From positions 1-64,000 of the forward strand of contig NZ_FTNO01000006.1 of assembly GCF_900156425.1 (NCBI RefSeq): a DNA stretch of 64,000 nucleotides, read 5' to 3'. Shown here one piece after another: positions 54,501-63,817 of the stretch (within the stretch, counting starts at the first letter, position 1; each line of letters opens with the position of its first letter). The position numbers and the translations under genes are program-made. This DNA is from Haladaptatus litoreus (GTDB lineage Archaea > Halobacteriota > Halobacteria > Halobacteriales > Haladaptataceae). The notes under the pieces were generated by a model. That model saw nothing but the letters and a program-made list of their open reading frames with translations, was not told where the DNA came from and made no database searches.

Positions 54501-56180
54501 TCACCTCGACTGGAATTCTCCCTGATTGTTGTTTTTCTGCCCTCTGTTCTTAGCTGCGTTTCCGGTCACAACCTCAAAAGGACGCATCATCGCATGGTCT
54601 TCGTGTTCAAGGATGTGACAGTGCCAAGGGAACTGGCCCGCAAAGTTGCCAAAGCGAACGAGAATCCGTACCGTCTCGTCCGGATTGACCCGAACAACAT
54701 CTTTCCCTATTCGTTCATTTGGAGCAGGGTCGTCAGTTCCGTTCGGACCACGTCCGATAACACTGAATTCGACTAAATGAAGATGAATTGGGTGCGTGTG
54801 ATGGGTCTTATTTTCCAGTTCCCATATCTCGGTTGTCCCAAGCTGCGGTTTCACAATTGTTTCATCATGGAAACGTGAGTTGTTCAGCAAATGCAAGGCA
54901 AGCCCATGTTCATCTCTGATCATGTTCATGGTCATGTGCCGAATCTTCTTAGCAGCCTGTTCATTGACTTTTGACCCACCAGGAAGATCCAGATTCGTTG
55001 GATCTGCACTGGAATCCGACTGCCCTTTAGCAGAATCCAAGACCCGAATCTGGAGAAGCTCCCCGAGGTCGCTTCCTTCAGTCTTCCCCTCGAAGGGGAA
55101 CTCGGCATCATTGGTGACAGTGAACGTTTCGCCTGCGTACTCGGAGAAGTCGACGACGATGTCAGCTCGTTCGAATGGGGACAGGAGTAGTGAGTCGAGG
55201 TCGTGGCTTGCCCCGATTGGAACTGTCGACTCAAAGAAGCCATGGCCAGCTCCGGTCTGATACAGGGTCGGGACGTTTGTGCCAGATTCATTACTAAGGC
55301 GGAGGTTAAACGTACGCCCGTTCGACTGATTTATACATCGGAAGCGATATCGACGCGGCTCGACCTCTAGATACGGCCAGACGGATCCGTTGACAACGGC
55401 TGTGTCACCGGCGAAATTCGGTACAAAGGACTTCGGATAGTACAACGAACCGTCCTCGTTAAACGTCCGGTCTTGGAGCATGAGCGGAATTTCGTACTCG
55501 CCACTGGGTAAGTCGAGTTTTTCTTCCGCTCGACTCCGGATAAGATAGAACCCCGCAAGTCCAGCGTAGACATTGAGACGACTGATACCAAGTGCATGGT
55601 CATGGTAGGTCGATGTCAATTTGGATTGGCGGTTCGGAATGTCATGTATCTGTTTGACAAATCTCGGGCCAGTGATCTCTCCCGGGGATTTCCACATCTC
55701 GGCCTGTCCGTCACTTTCGGGCTCAATATTGAGCCCGTGGAAATGTGTCACCGTTCGGACTTCAGGGACAGGCCCATCGTAGTTCGGATAATCCTCTGGT
55801 TTCGTTCCATGAATCTGCTCATCCACGCTTAAGAGGTGTTCTGTTGGAAGCTGACTATTGTCAAAGCGAACTTTTAGCCGTTTGTTCCGCCGTCCCTCGA
55901 TGATCGGGCCAGGAAAAGTGCCGTCGAATCCCCAGAGGGTGGTATCAGGGAGATCCGGGTGGAGACTTTGGGTGAACTCCGTTACCGATACTTTGTGGTA
56001 ATCCGCTCCCCTTCGTTTCCCTTCTGGTTTCCTTACTGTTGGGATTGGCAATGGCTGCACATATTTTTCGAGGGAAGGCGATGTCTGTGCGACTGCCGTC
56101 TCGATACCCTGTGGAATACTGCCTGCAATTCCTAGTGCTGTGCTTGCTTTTAGTAATCGGCGCCGTGTGATTTCATCCAT
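54501..56180 (-). CDS. Tat-exported multicopper oxidase (CotA/bilirubin oxidase type)
   Basis: 559 residues. The Tat signal is TRRRLLKASTALGIAGSI. Three cupredoxin domains carry the copper ligands: HFHG near residues 146-149, TYHDHALG near 191-198, HTHPIHLH near 461-468 and HCHILEHEDHAMM near 520-532, including the T1 Cys 521, His 526 and Met 531. Oxidises phenols, bilirubin-like compounds, Mn(II) or Cu(I) with oxygen outside the cell. Three LVIVD propeller genes lie upstream on the same strand with gaps of about 2-75 bases. Confidence 0.9.
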   Translation of the reverse strand: MDEITRRRLLKASTALGIAGSIPQGIETAVAQTSPSLEKYVQPLPIPTVRKPEGKRRGADYHKVSVTEFTQSLHPDLPDTTLWGFDGTFPGPIIEGRRNKRLKVRFDNSQLPTEHLLSVDEQIHGTKPEDYPNYDGPVPEVRTVTHFHGLNIEPESDGQAEMWKSPGEITGPRFVKQIHDIPNRQSKLTSTYHDHALGISRLNVYAGLAGFYLIRSRAEEKLDLPSGEYEIPLMLQDRTFNEDGSLYYPKSFVPNFAGDTAVVNGSVWPYLEVEPRRYRFRCINQSNGRTFNLRLSNESGTNVPTLYQTGAGHGFFESTVPIGASHDLDSLLLSPFERADIVVDFSEYAGETFTVTNDAEFPFEGKTEGSDLGELLQIRVLDSAKGQSDSSADPTNLDLPGGSKVNEQAAKKIRHMTMNMIRDEHGLALHLLNNSRFHDETIVKPQLGTTEIWELENKTHHTHPIHLHLVEFSVIGRGPNGTDDPAPNERIGKDVVRVNPDETVRILVRFGNFAGQFPWHCHILEHEDHAMMRPFEVVTGNAAKNRGQKNNNQGEFQSR

Positions 56181-56253
56181 TATTCATATCATTATTATTG
56201 ACTATTTACCGGTCCCCCCGGACAATTCGATTCTAGCCGAAATCACGGCCAGG

Positions 56254-57450
56254 TTACTGGCCGTGATCCGGCTTGAGGAATCTGATACCGCTTCCGATGT
56301 CGCTTACTACGACGAACCCACGTGCCCGAACCGCTGTCCAAAATGACGATCCATCTGGATCGTAGCGATACCGTTGCTCAGGGGTTGATGGATCCGTGAT
56401 ATCGAACACCGTTGCTCCCCCGTCGTACCATGAGGTGTACAGCCGATTTGCCGTGACATCGAAGTTGTGCGATGTCTTCCCGAAGATGCCTTCGTTGACA
56501 TCCGGTGGCTCAACCTCCGCGACCTGTTTTGGTGCATCGAAGTCAGTTACATCGAAGACCTTGATCTTACCCGACTCGATAATGTACGTCTCAGCACCGA
56601 CATAGACGTGATCTCCGTCGGGCGATGGTTGGACATAGTGGGCATTGCCGGGCGGACCATAGATTCGATCATTGACATTCCCGCTAGTTCCTTGATCAGC
56701 ACCTGGTGCCTCACCAAATGCGCTGACTTCCACAGGGTCGGTTGGATCACTCACATCGAGGACGCGCGTCCCAGCGTCCCAGTACGCGAGGTAGGCGTAG
56801 CCGTCCTGGGCGTAAACATCATGGACGAAGTTCGTCGGCGAATCGAGTTCGGGATGTGCATCTTCAACTCGCCATTCAGAAAGAAGAGTCGGATCAGTTG
56901 GGTCGCTGATATCCACTATGAGAAGTGCACTATCATCGAACGGCGCCTCCTTGCAGATATAGGCAACGCCATCCACGAGGTGGGCGTTGTGAACTCCAGC
57001 CGGGAGCACTTGGAATGTGCCCTGATACTGAGGATCGGTCGGGTCACTGACGTCGTAGAAATGTGTCCCAATCTCACTGTCTGGAACCGTGTTCCCGCCG
57101 TTGCCATCGTGATCGTGTTCCTCGCTTCCCTGACTACATACCGCAAGGACATCGTTTTCCACTTTCACGTCTGCGATACCGACGCCCGGTGCGTGCATAT
57201 CGACGACTTTCTCGGGGCGGTTCGGGTTTCGCCAGTCGATAACAGCGAAGCCATCGCCGGTGGCGACGTATGCCCACGTGTTCTGTGTGACGACTTCTTG
57301 TGCACCGGCAACGTCCACTTCGCTGAACAGGCGCATGGTGTCTGTCTTGGAAGTACGATTCCGGCCTTTTGCGACCGCTGAACCGGCGCTGGCGAGGGTA
57401 GCTGTACCGGCTCCGAGGTACTTCAAAACTGTTCGTCGAGACGGAGTCAT
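56254..57450 (-). CDS. Tat-exported LVIVD-repeat beta-propeller protein 1
   Basis: 398 residues. Tat signal: SRRTVLKYLGAGTATLAS. Repeats of about 45 residues with the LVIVDISDPTDPTLLSEW and VFDVTDFDAPKQVAEV type make a beta-propeller. It closes with SSFWTAVRARGFVVVSDIG. Such proteins are cell-surface or exported binders without known activity. It begins three bases before the next gene's stop and shares close homology with the two following proteins. Confidence 0.85.
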   Translation of the reverse strand: MTPSRRTVLKYLGAGTATLASAGSAVAKGRNRTSKTDTMRLFSEVDVAGAQEVVTQNTWAYVATGDGFAVIDWRNPNRPEKVVDMHAPGVGIADVKVENDVLAVCSQGSEEHDHDGNGGNTVPDSEIGTHFYDVSDPTDPQYQGTFQVLPAGVHNAHLVDGVAYICKEAPFDDSALLIVDISDPTDPTLLSEWRVEDAHPELDSPTNFVHDVYAQDGYAYLAYWDAGTRVLDVSDPTDPVEVSAFGEAPGADQGTSGNVNDRIYGPPGNAHYVQPSPDGDHVYVGAETYIIESGKIKVFDVTDFDAPKQVAEVEPPDVNEGIFGKTSHNFDVTANRLYTSWYDGGATVFDITDPSTPEQRYRYDPDGSSFWTAVRARGFVVVSDIGSGIRFLKPDHGQ

Positions 57451-57452
57451 TA

Positions 57453-58721
57453 TTACTGACCCTCCATTCCTGGTTCATTCGGTCGCTCACTACCATCGAA
57501 TGCTGGCGGTTCTCCCCTTCCGCGATCTGCGTGTAAGAAGACAACACCTCCGCCAATGTCGCCAGCGACGGTGAAGCCACGACTTCGAACGGCCGTCCAG
57601 AATGACGATCCTTCAGCAGCGTAATGGCCGAGTTCGGTTGGCTCACTGGGGTCGGTGATATCATGGACTGTGACGCCGCCGTTGTACCACGATGCGTGCA
57701 ATCGGTTGTTGGTCACGTCGAAGTTGTGTGATGTCCGGAAGACATCGATTTCGGGGGGCTCAATCCGTGCCACCTGTTCTGGCATTTCGTAGTCGGAAAC
57801 ATCGAACACCCTGATTCCACCGTAGTCGTCGTTATCCGGATTCTCCACAAAGCCGCCAGGGAATGTCTCTGCCCCGACGTACACGTGTTGGCCATCAGGT
57901 GATGGCTGGACGTAATGAGCGTTTCCAGGTAGCGTGAGATAGCGTTCAGACCGAGTGGAATCTGGCAGTGGTGTGTCGGCTCCAGGGGCGTCGCCAAACT
58001 GTGAGACTAATGTTGGGTTCGCTGGGTCGCTAACGTCGGCAATGACGACACCTGCGTCCCAGAACACTTGATACAGGAGGTCATCTTGGACATAGATATC
58101 GTGACATGGGTTGACGCCAGCCGCTGCAAAATCGGGGAAATGGTCCGAAAGTCGGAATTCTCCGACTTTTTCCGGGCTCATTGGATCGCTAACGTCGACA
58201 ATGTCAGTCCGGGCTTCGCTAAAGGGCGCCTCATCGGATTCATTGATCGTCAGATAGGCGTACCCATCAGCCAAGAAATTATTATGAACGGAATGGCCCG
58301 CATTATGGAACGCCACCTCTTGTGGATCAGCTGGGTCATTAATATCCACCAGCGTCACTCCCGGCCCACCGTTGCTCGCTAAACTAGCGAGGTCACCATC
58401 GACTTTGACATCGAGGATGCCTCCTGCCGGCTCGTTCGCGTCAAGGGTTGCAACGAGTTCGGGTCGGCGTGGATTGCGTCCGTCGACAACCGCCATTCCC
58501 GATCCAGTCGCAGCATAGACATAATTTTCCTGTGTGACAACCTCCAACGTCCCGTTTACAGCCTGTTCGCTGAACAGGCGCAATCCTTCGGAATGGTTTT
58601 CGCTACCACCACCTGGAGAGGGATGTGCACTGGCAGTTCCGAGGATACCAGACGCTGCGAGGCCGCCGGTTACTTTCAGCATTGTACGCCGCGTTGATTG
58701 TCTCGTTGGTTTTCGTGTCAT
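57453..58721 (-). CDS. Tat-exported LVIVD-repeat beta-propeller protein 2
   Basis: 422 residues. Tat signal: STRRTMLKVTGGLAASG. LVIVD-type repeats are present, for example VTLVDINDPADPQEVAFHN, VIADVSDPANPTLVSQF and TVHDITDPSEPTELGHY. It ends with SSFWTAVRSRGFTVAGDIG. The stop lies two bases from the neighbour's start, so both genes are one operon. Confidence 0.85.
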   Translation of the reverse strand: MTRKPTRQSTRRTMLKVTGGLAASGILGTASAHPSPGGGSENHSEGLRLFSEQAVNGTLEVVTQENYVYAATGSGMAVVDGRNPRRPELVATLDANEPAGGILDVKVDGDLASLASNGGPGVTLVDINDPADPQEVAFHNAGHSVHNNFLADGYAYLTINESDEAPFSEARTDIVDVSDPMSPEKVGEFRLSDHFPDFAAAGVNPCHDIYVQDDLLYQVFWDAGVVIADVSDPANPTLVSQFGDAPGADTPLPDSTRSERYLTLPGNAHYVQPSPDGQHVYVGAETFPGGFVENPDNDDYGGIRVFDVSDYEMPEQVARIEPPEIDVFRTSHNFDVTNNRLHASWYNGGVTVHDITDPSEPTELGHYAAEGSSFWTAVRSRGFTVAGDIGGGVVFLHADRGRGEPPAFDGSERPNEPGMEGQ

Positions 58722-58747
58722 TGATTGAAATTGTCATTTGGTAATGG

Positions 58748-59995
58748 TTACTTCGAGCGGGCTGGTGTCACTTTGAACACGTAAAGACCGGTCTGCATGT
58801 CACTCGTGACTACGAGATCGCGCTCTTCGCTGTAATCGGCTCCCCAGGCCATTGGGGGCTCACCGACGAAGCCAGCACCGTCAGCCTGGTCTGCCTTGTC
58901 ATCGGTTCGGTACTGATCCGTCGGCGTCGGGTCGGTCGGATCACTGATGTCATAGACAACAGTGCCTTCGTGATAGTCGCCGCTGACCAGCAACGAGTTG
59001 CTGCCTTTCGAAATGACCGTGTGGTTATGGGTGGTCCAGTCGAACAGTTCCTCATTTTCGTCCATCACTTGGGCATTCGGTGAATGGGTAAACCCGATAT
59101 GCTGTGGGTTTTCGACGGATCCGTCTCCCCAGCCAATGTCAAGAATGTGTTTGCCGCCGGGAATCCCAAATCCAATCTCATCGCCGAGGATGACGAGATC
59201 ACGCTCGGGATCGTGGCTCGCGTAGTGACAACTCTCGAATCCAGCTGTGCCGATTTCAGTGTAATTCGGGCGTCCCGCATAATCGAATCGCCCGGCTTCT
59301 GTCGGACTCAGTGGATCGCTGATGTCCAGCGCGACATAGCCAGTGAATCCACCGCCAATAAACGCACAATGGAGGAGGTCACGGCCAGCGTCTACGACAA
59401 TGTCGTGACAGTCGCCGCCGATATGAACCATTGCTGCCTCTTCTACGTTCGAGGGATCGCTGGTGTTCCACACGCCGACACCGTCATGTTCGGTCGTGTA
59501 GAGCACGTCACCTTCCGGATGCGCATCGACGTTGTGCGTCGAGCCAGCAGGGATACGATCTATCTGGACAGGATTCTCGGGAGTTCCCTCTCCGTAGCCG
59601 TAGTCGATAACGTCAACACCGTTTTCTTCTCCGTTTTCCCGACCCCGATAGTAGAGCCCGTTTCGGCGGTCGAATTCAACATCTGCGTGGGTGACATCAT
59701 CAGTCGTCGGAAACTCGTGTACTTCCGTTGGATTCGTTGGATTACTGATGTCGACGAGGAATGAGCCACCGGGAGAGGAGAAGTGGCCAACAAGCGCGTA
59801 CTGACCGTCCGCCCGAATGTCTTCTTCTGCGTAGCCACCACCGGGATCCGACAATAGCGAATGACCCATCTTGCGGATGCGTCCTTTTTTAGGTGGCCCC
59901 GCCCAGTCGGGCTTCGCGCTTGCAGCACTTGTTCCTCCAATGGTTGCGGCTGCACCAAGCAGTTTTAGTAACGTTCTCCGTTTATTGTTTGTCAT
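58748..59995 (-). CDS. Tat-exported LVIVD-repeat beta-propeller protein 3
   Basis: 415 residues. Tat signal: NKRRTLLKLLGAAATIGGTS. Repeats include FLVDISNPTNPTEVHEF, YVALDISDPLSPTEAGRF and VYDISDPTDPTPTDQYR. Less similar than the other two to each other but clearly the same family. First gene of the four in transcription order; the promoter should lie in the AT-rich stretch after 59995. Confidence 0.85.
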   Translation of the reverse strand: MTNNKRRTLLKLLGAAATIGGTSAASAKPDWAGPPKKGRIRKMGHSLLSDPGGGYAEEDIRADGQYALVGHFSSPGGSFLVDISNPTNPTEVHEFPTTDDVTHADVEFDRRNGLYYRGRENGEENGVDVIDYGYGEGTPENPVQIDRIPAGSTHNVDAHPEGDVLYTTEHDGVGVWNTSDPSNVEEAAMVHIGGDCHDIVVDAGRDLLHCAFIGGGFTGYVALDISDPLSPTEAGRFDYAGRPNYTEIGTAGFESCHYASHDPERDLVILGDEIGFGIPGGKHILDIGWGDGSVENPQHIGFTHSPNAQVMDENEELFDWTTHNHTVISKGSNSLLVSGDYHEGTVVYDISDPTDPTPTDQYRTDDKADQADGAGFVGEPPMAWGADYSEERDLVVTSDMQTGLYVFKVTPARSK

Positions 59996-60437
59996 TATCT
60001 ACTCTTCAGATTAACAATTATGTTATTCACATTTATTATTTTCTAGGTTAAAGTGATACATACTAACATTACTTGAATATTTAAGCAATTTGTTTAAAGT
60101 CTCTCGAACCAGTGTTCGGCTCTTCAGCGCTTGATGGCACTGGCTGGGACGTGAACAGCCTCGATTATATGTAGGGTTCTCTCAAAATCGGAGCTAGACT
60201 GTGGCCATAGTACAGAATTGTGTTTTCTACTATTACGGGGGTACAAAAATATCCGCAAGGAGACTATCTATTGACTCCTCAGGTTGCACTTGGCTCGCTC
60301 GATTCAATCGTCAAGATGGTACTGCCATGAGGTGTGACTCTACAGAAACCACAATAGACTACTCGAGGACACGAGCGTACTGCTTACCCTGTTTTGACAG
60401 GACCCTCATTTATACACTACTTCGATCTCCCTTCTTT
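59996..60437. other. Intergenic, promoter of the LVIVD operon
   Basis: About 440 bases, AT-rich next to 59995. No gene seen. Confidence 0.5.
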
Positions 60438-60600
60438 CCGACCACAGACGCGGTGGCCGGTAGAATCTCTCCCCCTCTCGCCGGTTTCGAGCCGATAGAC
60501 GCCGATACAACTACCGTACTTACGAGTAACCGTACCACGTCCGTCCCGAACTGTGTCAATTCGGGACGTCCAGTTCCGTTTGTATGGGGTATCGTGTTAG
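60438..60600. repeat. Repeat family B, copy 4
   Basis: Full-length copy. The inverted repeat GTCCCGAA/TTCGGGAC is perfect at 60543-60567. It is followed by a truncated copy of the coiled-coil gene, as in copy 1. Confidence 0.8.
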
Positions 60601-60639
60601 AGTCGTGTCCCTCTCGGGTGTGTTTTCGTCCCGACCACG

Positions 60640-61199
60640 CTACTCTCCGGCAACCCCGTCTGTGGTCGGGTTATCGTCAGCGTCGGTGCTCGTGATCTCA
60701 CCGGGAAGTTCCACATCGGCCTTGAGCACGAGACGCGTCTTTTGGTAGCTTAGTCCGTCTTTGGATCGCTGGCGTTTGACTTTCCCGAGGCGATTCTTCG
60801 AGAGTTCGTGCATCGCGTCCATCGTCCGCCGAGCGAGTTCCTGTGAGTATTTCTTACTCACCCCGGACTCTTTCAGACGAATCCACTCGGCGAGGTCTGA
60901 AGCATCGAGGTAGGCACGGATCTCTCCACTGTCCTTCGACCAAAGTGAATACCGACCAGCCTCATCGCGTTCACGCCACACCTTCCCTGCGAGTTCGTCG
61001 GGTTTGCGATTCGTGACGGACGCCAGCATCTCGTCGTCATAGCGGGCGAGTCGTTGCAGTGGGAGGAGATCCGCAGTCGAGTGAGCGACGGCACCCCCGC
61101 GACCGAGCGCATCGTCCTCACCGGGGAGTCGGAAGTAGGTATTACCGTCGTCTTTCGTAATACGGTCATGTTTATTTCTATCACAACCAATATAAATTT
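60640..61199 (-). pseudogene. N-terminally truncated coiled-coil protein (repeat B partner)
   Basis: It matches the C-terminal half of the protein at 27050 from about DRITKDDGNTYFRLPG to the end. The frame has no start codon between a stop near 61202 and ATG 61029, so the coiled coil and start are lost; a shorter product from 61029 is possible. Bases 60995-61140 are identical to 27405-27550, while the flanks differ. Confidence 0.72.
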
Positions 61200-61402
61200 T
61201 TTAATATCTAACCAAGGTGCAAACTGCAATTTTTGCTGAATTATGAAGAGTATTAATCCTAATTGTCTTTATATTCTCATGAAGCAACGGCTCTAACTGC
61301 AGTGCGGAACCACGAGAATTCCGTTCTATCCATAATCCCGTGTATTAGATGCTAGTACAATATATTTTATCTATAAAAAACAGAATATCGCGTAAGAAGA
61401 GG

Positions 61403-62416
61403 CTATTCGCCGCTGATAGCGTGCCGGAGTTTCTCCGTAGAGAGGTTTCGCCCAGAAACAGGTACGACCACGGTGCTGTCGGAAACGTCCATCTCACGTA
61501 TTGCACCGAGTGCAGCGGCCGAGGCTCCCTCTACTATCAGTCGCTCGTCGGTGAGCATATCTCCGATTGTTTGTTGAATGGTAGTCTCGCTCACGAGTCG
61601 CATATCGGTGAGACGCTCGCGCATGATCTTCATAGGGAGTGCAAACGGAACTCGTGAAGCAATACCTTCGGCCATTGTTGTGACTCGTTCGCCCGGGTCA
61701 AGATGCCCTTCGTGGAAGGCACGGTAGGTAGCATCCGCGGCTTCCGATTGGACGCCGATGACTTCCGCACCGCCGATTGCACCGATAGTGAGACAATAGC
61801 CTGCAACACTACTTCCACCTCCTACAGGACAAACGACCGTGTCCACTTCGGGAAGATTTTCAAATACCTCTATTCCGGCGGTTCCGACACCAGCAATGAG
61901 ATCCGGTTCATTTGCCGAGTGAACGTACCGATATCCTTTCTGGGCTGCTTGCTTCTCGGCCCACTCCCGAGCGTCGTCATAGTCGTCTCCATGTTTGATT
62001 ACAGTTGCCCCCAGCGTTTCCATCGCCGCGACTTTTTCTGGGTTTGGATCTTCTGGAACGGCGATTGTCACTGGGACGTCAAACTCCCGACCAGCATAGG
62101 CGACGGATTGACCGTGATTTCCTGTCGAAGCAGCGATGAGGCCAGTATCGTAGAATTCGTTGCTAAGCCGTTGACCGAGAGTTACGCCACCGCGAACTTT
62201 GAATGCACCCGTTGGGAGCGTATCTTCACGTTTTAGATACACATCCGCGTCCGTCTCGTTGGAGAGCATTTCGCTCCGGACGAGCGGAGTTCGTGGGAGA
62301 TATCGACTTACAACGCTCCGAGCCTTGTATACGTCCGCGGGTGTCGGCGGTGTGAGGTCGTGGTATGGAAAGACAGTCGTTGCATCTGGGGATTCAATAG
62401 GCTCGTATTTTGTCAT
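61403..62416 (-). CDS. Threonine dehydratase-like PLP enzyme
   Basis: 337 residues. The PLP lysine motif is LPTGAFKVRGGVTLGQRLS (Lys near residue 72). Substrate-contacting loop STGNHGQSVAYAG and the phosphate loop VGGGSSVAGYC are present. There is no ACT or regulatory domain, as in catabolic (TdcB-like) threonine or serine dehydratases. It deaminates Thr/Ser to 2-oxo acids. A divergent HTH-10 regulator lies 675 bases away. Confidence 0.85.
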   Translation of the reverse strand: MTKYEPIESPDATTVFPYHDLTPPTPADVYKARSVVSRYLPRTPLVRSEMLSNETDADVYLKREDTLPTGAFKVRGGVTLGQRLSNEFYDTGLIAASTGNHGQSVAYAGREFDVPVTIAVPEDPNPEKVAAMETLGATVIKHGDDYDDAREWAEKQAAQKGYRYVHSANEPDLIAGVGTAGIEVFENLPEVDTVVCPVGGGSSVAGYCLTIGAIGGAEVIGVQSEAADATYRAFHEGHLDPGERVTTMAEGIASRVPFALPMKIMRERLTDMRLVSETTIQQTIGDMLTDERLIVEGASAAALGAIREMDVSDSTVVVPVSGRNLSTEKLRHAISGE

Positions 62417-63091
62417 AGTTTGTTATTGGCTTTGTATTATGTATTAAATACATACAAATAATTTCAGGTGAATCATAGCGTGCACCGCGCTGTGTATTTC
62501 CCGCTGTTGTATCGCACTCTATATTCCTATTTTCTATAACCAGATAGGAAAACTCACTACCTTACATGAACGGGCAATTCCCAATCAAAATTTTATCCGA
62601 CAATATAATTATAATAATTATATTATTTATATAGAGATAAAAAATCCACTTCTACTTTACGAAGGTGATTTAAGCCCTATTAGATGGGAAAATTTGTCTA
62701 CACTCACGGATACAGAAATCTCACGGGATAAGTGTAGTATCCTCTGCTGAGCCAATTCGAGAACTTTCCTCTGCGCTCTTTTCGTCGCCTGTGTTTGGTA
62801 TTACGAGGATTCGATTAGTGTCGTAGTCGACCTACAAGGGAATAACACACACGAGAGTCATTCCGCTATCAGCGTAGCGCCATATTCAAAGGTGGCCTGT
62901 TCGAAGGGATCGCAGTATCCCTTATGAATAGCTAATACAAAGTAACTTCATGCTTCTCAAGATTATATCAATAGCTACGGTGGCCACAAATTCCATAAGA
63001 ATTTTGTGGCGCTCTTGCAGTCTGATCAAAATTTTCATTGCTACCTTGATCGACCAACACATATTTACTGGACAAAATGCCATGAGATGGC
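62417..63091. other. Long AT-rich intergenic stretch with palindromes
   Basis: 675 bases with no gene. Features: AATATAATTA-TAA-TAATTATATT (62602-62624, perfect 10-base repeat), a near-perfect hairpin CCACAAATTC/GAATTTTGTGG at 62984-63009, and ATGCCATGAGATGGCAT at 63077-63093 overlapping the HTH start. These may be promoters and operators for the divergent genes. Confidence 0.55.
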
Positions 63092-63817
63092 ATGGCACAC
63101 GCAGGTGAAGATACTGGACGTATTGACCCCCATTCATCACAGTTGACGTTACGTATCTGGCATCCTAATTGCTGGACCCTTCAAACAACGGCAGCAACTG
63201 ACGCGGGTCTTATTGCACACGGAGTATATCATACTGGAGGCGTGACGAACGCACGCTGTACCGCGTATGCTGACTCTCGAAAGCAAATCAATAGTCTGAT
63301 AGACGAGATCAAGTCGTCACCGCTTACAACTGAGATCCAGCGTGTGCAGGAATATTTCAATCTGCGTGCTCGGGGAAATGCTGCCGCGGGAAACACCACT
63401 GAAGAACTCCTTGTCAAGTATGAAAGCTGTAACAGCATTCATGATGCGTTCATTAAACGTGGATTTATTCCAGAAGAAGAAATTCGCGTCCACGACGGTA
63501 GGGAGTATTGGACAGTAATCATTACGCAAGATCGTGCAGAAATCAGCCGTCGACTCGACGAGATACGCTCAGAGATGAACGCTGAAATAACAATTGAGGG
63601 AATGAAGTCACCAGACACTCATACTCAAAATAGTTCCCCGGCAGTAGAACTTTCCGAGCGCCAGCGCGAAGTGTTCGAACTCGCACAGCGGCGGGGGTAT
63701 TACTCGTGGCCACGAGAAACGTCCGCAAGTGAACTTGCCGACGAAATCGACATCTCGAAGACTACCCTCCTCGAACATCTCCGGAAGGCCGAGGTAAAGC
63801 TGCTAGGCTCGGTCTGA
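63092..63817 (+). CDS. HTH-10 (bacterio-opsin-activator type) regulator
   Basis: 241 residues. The N-terminal 175 residues form the sensor-like Bat domain (RIWHPNCWTLQTTAATDAG), with Cys and His residues. The C-terminal HTH-10 domain reads LSERQREVFELAQRRGYYSW and LADEIDISKTTLLEHLRKAE. It lies divergent from threonine dehydratase with a 675-base gap; regulation of that gene is a possibility only. A palindrome covers its start, hinting at autoregulation. Confidence 0.87.
   Translation: MAHAGEDTGRIDPHSSQLTLRIWHPNCWTLQTTAATDAGLIAHGVYHTGGVTNARCTAYADSRKQINSLIDEIKSSPLTTEIQRVQEYFNLRARGNAAAGNTTEELLVKYESCNSIHDAFIKRGFIPEEEIRVHDGREYWTVIITQDRAEISRRLDEIRSEMNAEITIEGMKSPDTHTQNSSPAVELSERQREVFELAQRRGYYSWPRETSASELADEIDISKTTLLEHLRKAEVKLLGSV

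Noticed and set aside
56467..57381. 304-residue plus-strand frame
   Set aside because: It lies antisense to an LVIVD propeller gene with repeats and a Tat signal; codon use and content support the minus strand.
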